Below, in pieces: positions 1-6,000 of a stretch of DNA of 8,950 nt; within the stretch, counting starts at the first letter, position 1, and every line of letters begins with the position of its first letter. This DNA is from Clostridia bacterium (GTDB taxonomy: Bacteria > Bacillota_A > Clostridia > Christensenellales > Aristaeellaceae). The translations under genes and the position numbers were made by a program. The stretch spans positions 1 to 8,950 of the forward strand of contig CAAEDZ010000382.1 in NCBI GenBank assembly GCA_900754775.1, given 5' to 3'. The notes below the pieces were generated by a model that was not told the DNA's origin, did no database searches, and saw only the letters and a program-made list of their open reading frames with translations.

Positions 1-3000
1 CCAACACGTTTTCGTGAGCCATATTGGCGCGGACGGAAACGTTCTGAGAAGCGGTGACGCTGCCCATCAGTTCCGCGCGCAACGCATCGTCCAGGGCGAT
101 GACCGCCGCCGAAACCGACACGCCCACATAGCCGCCACCCGCGGTGACGGAGAGCGCGCGCACGCCGTATGTTTCAAGGTTTTCGCCCAGTTCCTTGGCC
201 AGGCCTTCGGTGACGCTCTGCGCCTGCTGCGTCTGCGCATCCGGTTCCTGGGAAGCGGACGTGGCCTCGATCAGCACGTCGCCGCCCGCCTCAAGGATCG
301 CGCCCTCGCCCACGAGCGCCGCGATGTCGGAATAGGTAACGATTACAGCCACGCCAGCGCCCACACCAGATACACCAGATACGCCGAGCGTACCGGTGAT
401 CATATCCGCGGTAAGTAGCTGGTTGGCGGCGACGCGAATATCGCCGCTGGCAAAGGCGAAACTACCCGCGCCGACGGTCGCGCCTGCGCCGCTCATGGGC
501 GCGTAATCGCGCTTCACCTGCCCGAGTTCCGCCGCGGCGTTCAAATCGCCGTTCGCGTCGCTGTCTATCTTGTAATTCTCGCCCTCCCCTGCCGCTTTGT
601 CGCCGGTAGCGGAGGCAAACTCATCGGAGACGTAACCCTCGGTCACGTCCACGCCGTCTTCGCCGCCCACCTGCAAACCAGCGGTGCTCTGGCCGTCGCC
701 CGCGAGGTCTTCGTCGAGCGTCATGCCTTGCAGCGCCTCGTGCGCGGCAGCGTTGCCCACCGCAAAGCTCTGCAGGAACGCATCGATGTCAAGGCCGCCG
801 GAGGTGCGGTTGCCCTGCGCGTCGTATTGCATCAGCAGCGCGTCGCGGGCGTCCTGCTGCAGTTTATCGCCGATGACCGTGACCATGACGGTCGCGCCCA
901 CCGCCGCCGTGCCGGAACCAGAAACGCTCCCGGCGTAGCTGGCCACGTCGCGCTCGGCTTTGGCCGCTATGTTGACGTCGCCTGCGAGGGCATAGACGAT
1001 ATTGTTGAGGCCAAGACTGGCCTCGACGCTATTTTTCAGCACGTTGACCATCGCCGTGACGCCCACCGCCGCCGTGCCCGAAGCGGCAATGGTGGCCGCC
1101 TCGCCGAAGAAATCATAAACGTCGTTGGCTGTCACGTCCACGCGCGCGCCGCGCAGTGTCGCGCCATCCAGCGTACCAGCGCGCGTCTGCCGCTTGGATA
1201 CGGTAACGGACACCGTGCCGCTCACCCCACCCACCGCCGCAGCGCTGACGCCGTTGGCTGCGGTGACGATATTTTGCTTGGAATCCGCGGCAATCTTCAC
1301 CGCGCCCGCAGCCTCGAGGACCGCGTCCGCGCCTACAATGGCTTCGGAAGCGCCGTTGAAGTACGTAACGATGGCAATGGGGCTGACGGCGGCATTGCCC
1401 GCGCCCGCGAGCGCCGCGCCGATGTTGTAAAGTTCGATATCGCCCAGCGCGGCAATCTCCACATCGCCGCCCGCAGTAAGGTTGCCGCCCACGTTGGCGG
1501 AAACGGTGTCTTCGAATACCAGCGCGTTCGTGCCCGGGCTAACCGCTGCCGTGCCCGCAATGCCAAAGGAGAGCGCGGCGAGCGCCACCTGCGCGCGCGA
1601 CTGCGCCGCCACGCGGATATCGCCGCTGGCAAAGGCTGCGCCGTCATCGCCGATGCGCGCCTGCACGCTGTTTTGCAACACTTGCACCACCACGGTCGGC
1701 CCGACGCCTACCGCGTTACCAATGTCCAAAGCGCCCGCGAAGTGATATAAATGTGTTTCTCCTTCCGCGTCGACGCTCACTTCCTGCGCGTCGCCCGAGC
1801 CCTCTGCCTGCGCAAACTGCCCTTCCGCCGCGCTTGCGCCGCCCGCGCTGCTAGCGTTGATCCGCACGCCGTTTCCGACCTGCGCATGGATGCGGTTTTG
1901 CACCACCGCCGTGCTCACCACGCCAGCAATGGAAGCCGCGCCAACAGAGAGCGCGCCGCTAGCCGCGCCCATATAGAGCTTGAAATCGCCGCCCGCATAC
2001 ACGGTCACGCCCCGACGGCGCTCCGCGCGGTTGGGAATGGCGATGCCCGCCTGGCTGACCCCCGAAATGGAGGGCATGGAAACCGCCGCCAGCCCAATGA
2101 GATCGGAAAGGTCGCCGATTTTGGCGGTAACGGCATTTTCCACGACCATGGTATGCACGGTCGCGCCCGCGCCCACCGTGCCGACACTGACCGCGCCTGC
2201 GCCGCCGACCGCGCCCAGCGCACCGGAAGCGTCGGCGACCACGCCGACGGAATCCCCGGCGCGCACGGTAACGGCTTCGCCCAGTTCGGCGGTGGCTTCT
2301 GTGCGGCTGACAGTGGTCAACACCACGCCAGAGAGCGCCGCCGTGCCGCCCGTGGCCGCACCGGCGACAGTAACGTCAAAGGAACGGTTGTTGGCCAGCG
2401 CCGAAAGCGAAACATTGCCATTTTTCGCCGTAAGCGTAGCGCGGTCGCTCGCGCGAGCGATGACCGACTGCGTGAACAGATGCGTATTGACGCTCGCGCC
2501 GAGGGCGACAGTGGCATTGCCCGCCGTGGCCGCCAGCATACCGGTGATAAACTGCGCGTCATTTTTGGCGCGGATCTGCACATGGCCATTTTCGGCCGTG
2601 AGCGCGCTCCCTTCCAGCGCCTCGGCGCGGGTCTGCGAAGTGGTAATGGCCACTCCGATGGTACCCGCGGCCGTAGCCGTGGATGTGCCTGCACCGGAGG
2701 CGGAAGCCAGAATGTTGAGAAGCGCGTCGTTGCTCGCTGCCTGAATCAGCACATCGCGCGCGGTGACGACGCTCTCCTGGCCCGCCTCGGCAATGGTGGC
2801 GTTTTCATGGATGAGCACGGCGACAGTACCGCCCGCGGCCACGGCCGCGCCCGTTCCCAGCCCCACATCCGCGGAGATGAGGGTAAACTTCGTATCGTTT
2901 TGCGCGTTCAGAGCGAACGCGCCGTCTGCATCGATGGTTGCGCCATCGCCCAGCACTGCCTGCGCGGTGGTGCCGGTGAGGATGACGTTGACGCCGCCGC

Positions 3001-6000
3001 CGATGGCGGCTCCGCCCGTGCCCGTAGCCACCGCGTCCGCCGTGGTCACAGCCCAAATGTCGTTCTGCGCAGTGGACTGAATGGTGACGTCACCCGCGGC
3101 GGTCACAGTGCTGCCGGCGCTCACGGCCGCGTTTGCGGCGTCGCGCCGCTCAGCCACGGCAATGGTCGCGCCCACGCCCGCCTTGGCGGTGGAGCCGGAG
3201 ATAGAGCCCGCGATGACGCGCGCTGAGGCCGCGCTGCCCGCCTCGACGCGCAGGCTTTCCCCCGCGTTTGCGCCGAGGATGAGTACGACGTTTTCACCCA
3301 CATCTGCCCGCGCGTCGTTTTCCGTCAAGAGCAGCGCCACCGTACCGGCCAGCGCCGCCTGGCTGGCGATCCCGGCCTGTACCGTGCCGGAGATGGCCTC
3401 GACGTAGTAATCGACTGTGGCCAGGTAGTTGATCATATCCAGCACGTCGAGGATACTGTCCGTGCTGATGGTGGTCTCAAACTTGAGATCGGTAATGTTG
3501 CTGATGTCGTTATCAATGGTGAGGTTAAACAGCCCCTTGTCTTTGTCCTCGGTCGCGCCGACCGTGAAGAGGTCGGAAATGTCGAAGGGGAACTTGTACT
3601 GGCTCTCGTCCATGCGCTCGCGGCGGGCGACAACCTTCAGCGATTCCGCCGTGATCTGCGCGCCATCGCCCACCAGCGCGTGGACGATGTTGCCCGCGTA
3701 GAGCAGGGCGAAGGACGCGCCGAAGCCCGCCGTCTGTCCGCCGCCGATGCTAACGCCAAGAGCGCGCACGCCGAGCTTGCTCATATCCTGCGCGGTGACA
3801 GAGACGTTTTGGGCCGTGATAGCAGCATTTTCCGCGATCTTTGCCACGGCCTGTGCCTGTGCGGAGAGCACGGCAACAGCGCCCGCGACGTTGAGCGTGC
3901 CGCCCGGACTGGCGGCGATGGCCGGAGCAACAGCCTGCGCGCCCAGATAAGCGATGTAATTGCCGTCCAGGTTCTGGGTGGTGGCGGCGGAAACGTCGAG
4001 ATCGCCCTCCGCCTCCACATTCCCGGAGACGGTAGCTTCCGCGCCGTTGCGGTTGATGGTGATCGCCGCCGCGGTGCCCACCACATTGGCGATAGCAGCC
4101 GAAGTCGCCGTTGCGCCGGTGGCGCGGGTGCGGAAATTGGCGCGGTTTTCGGCATGCGCCTCCACGTCCCCGCCGGAGATGACCTTTCCGGTGATTTCCG
4201 CCGTGGCCGCGTGGGCGTTATAGGCAACGCCGATGGCGGCGGCAACGTTGAGCGTGCCGGAATTGGCGGCAATCTGCTGCGGCTGCGCCGCGCTGCCGCT
4301 CTGCGCACCCGCTGCGGCGGTTGCCGACGAGGCCGGCGTTGTGGCACGCGCGGTGGCTGCGTCCAGATCGACGTTGAATACGCGCAGGATGTTGCTCGAA
4401 AGCGGCAGGGAATCGCTGGCCTGCTTGAGGGTGCTCATGGACTTGCCGACCAGGGGCGTGCCCTTTTCGCTGAGGGCAGTGGCGATCTTGCCGCTCAGGT
4501 TGCTGGGGCCCGCGCCGGGGCTCACGTAGTTGAGACCCAGGCGGAACTTCTCCAGCACGCGGTCGAGACTCGCGCCGATGCTGGTGGCGACGGCGTTGAC
4601 CTCGTCGGTATTCTTCGTCAGCGCGTAGACGCGCACGCTGCCCGCGGCGTTGGTGGTATCGGCGCGCAGGGCGGCAAGCACGTCGCTACTCATCAGGCTG
4701 ACGGCCACCGTCGCACCCACGGCAGCGCGCGAACCGGCGGAGAAGGCCTTGCCCTCAGCGTAGGAATCGCCACTTTGCATGGCCTGCACCGCTACGTTGG
4801 CATGCTTCGCGCCCTGCGCGCCCTCGCGCAGGGTTTCGATGGTATCCGTGGGATTCGTCGTTTCCACCGTCGCACCCGCTTCCACCAGCGCCTTCACCGT
4901 GCTTTCGACGATGGCGAGCGCCACAGAGGCGTCGGCAGAGATGCCCTTGGTATTGGTGCCGGCATTGGCGGCTTCGGCCTGCTTCTTGAGCATCGCCGCG
5001 TTCCCGGCGTTGCCCAGCGTAGGCACAGCCCGCAGCGCCGTGTCGCGGCGGGCAATGGGATCGCTGCCGGCGATGGAGATGGTGTCCACGTCGTTGCGCA
5101 GGCGAGCGAACACGTCCAGCGAAGCGGCCGTGAAATCACGGCCCGCGCCCAGCGTGGCGAGCACATCCGTGGTGAGCAGATTGAGCGCGAAGGACGCGCC
5201 CACGCCCACGGAAGTGCCGGGGTTATGGATCGTGCGAATCTTGGCGGCGTCGCCCAGTACCTTATCCGCCGAGCCGCTGGCCGTTGTATAGACCTTCTGC
5301 GCCTCGTCCGCGCGGATGGCGGCATCACCGGTGAGTACAATGGTATTGTCCTGCGCGGCTACAGTAGCCTCAGAGCGGGCGTTTACCACGCCAATCGCCA
5401 CCGCGCCCGCCACGCCGACGCTGGAAGCGCCCACGCCAGAAATCGCTTGTGTGGAAATCCTGTGGCCAACGCCATCCATCTCTCCGCCGCTACCAAAGCG
5501 CGCAGAGAGCAGCTCGATGAGCGCCGTATAGGTCTTTTCCGTGGCCATCACCAGCGCCGGGTCGGGCTGCCAGCCGACGTTGTAAATCTCCAGCCAGGCC
5601 TGCGGATTGGCGAGCGAGGCGAACTGATCCGCAAGAAGCGTACCAAATGCGGCGGGATAGAGGGAAGCCGATTGCAGGACGCTCTCTTCCCCTGTCAACT
5701 GCGCCATGGCCTCCTCCACGATCATCTCGCGAATGGCCTTCATGTTCTCCGCGTCCGCCTCCATGCCCAGATAGGCATTGAGCGCGGCCTGGTCTTCGGC
5801 AGAAAGCGTCTTGCCCTCAGCAAGGTCGCAGGCCAGGTCGATCATGCGCTGCTTGTGCGCTTGCTCAGCGCGATAGGCGTCGATTTTCGCGATCAGTTCC
5901 TCGATGAGCGGCGCGCAGAGGTCGCCATAGAGCGTTCCGTCAGGCGCGGCTTCCTGCTTATAGTGCGCACGCAACGCGTCGCGCACGTAAGCTTCCATAG

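Larger units (their letters stand above)
869..3379 (-). repeat. Main regular beta-strand repeat array (about 15 units of ~56 residues)
   Basis: Residues 1858-2694. By eye there are about 15 cores in 837 residues, a mean of about 56 residues (~168 bp) per unit. Examples are AKAGVGATIAVAERRDAA, GAAIGGGVNVILTGTTAQA, GTIGVAITTSQTRAEA, GTAALSGVVLTTVSRTEA, GTAAVGVTAMVNVLKNSVEA and GTAAVGATVMVTVIGDK. Each core is followed by an [IV]G-[DEN]-[GN] turn and a strand such as GDVTIQSTAQND or GDVEIAALGD. This is consistent with a right-handed beta-solenoid or similar fibrous stalk (inference). It contains the only Trp outside the helical domain (NDIWAV, near 3055). Two short loop insertions interrupt it, near 2009-2077 and 1739-1855. 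Confidence 0.75.

Noticed and set aside
1751..3226. 491-codon plus-strand ORF, and the 340-codon one at 728-1750
   Set aside because: Same antisense register and composition as the 1242-codon ORF. Their ends coincide with the lone TCA and TTA codons of the minus frame.
3781..4347. 188-codon minus-strand ORF in another frame
   Set aside because: It is Pro/Arg-rich, overlaps the continuous repeat frame completely, and shows no family features; it is a GC-rich shadow.
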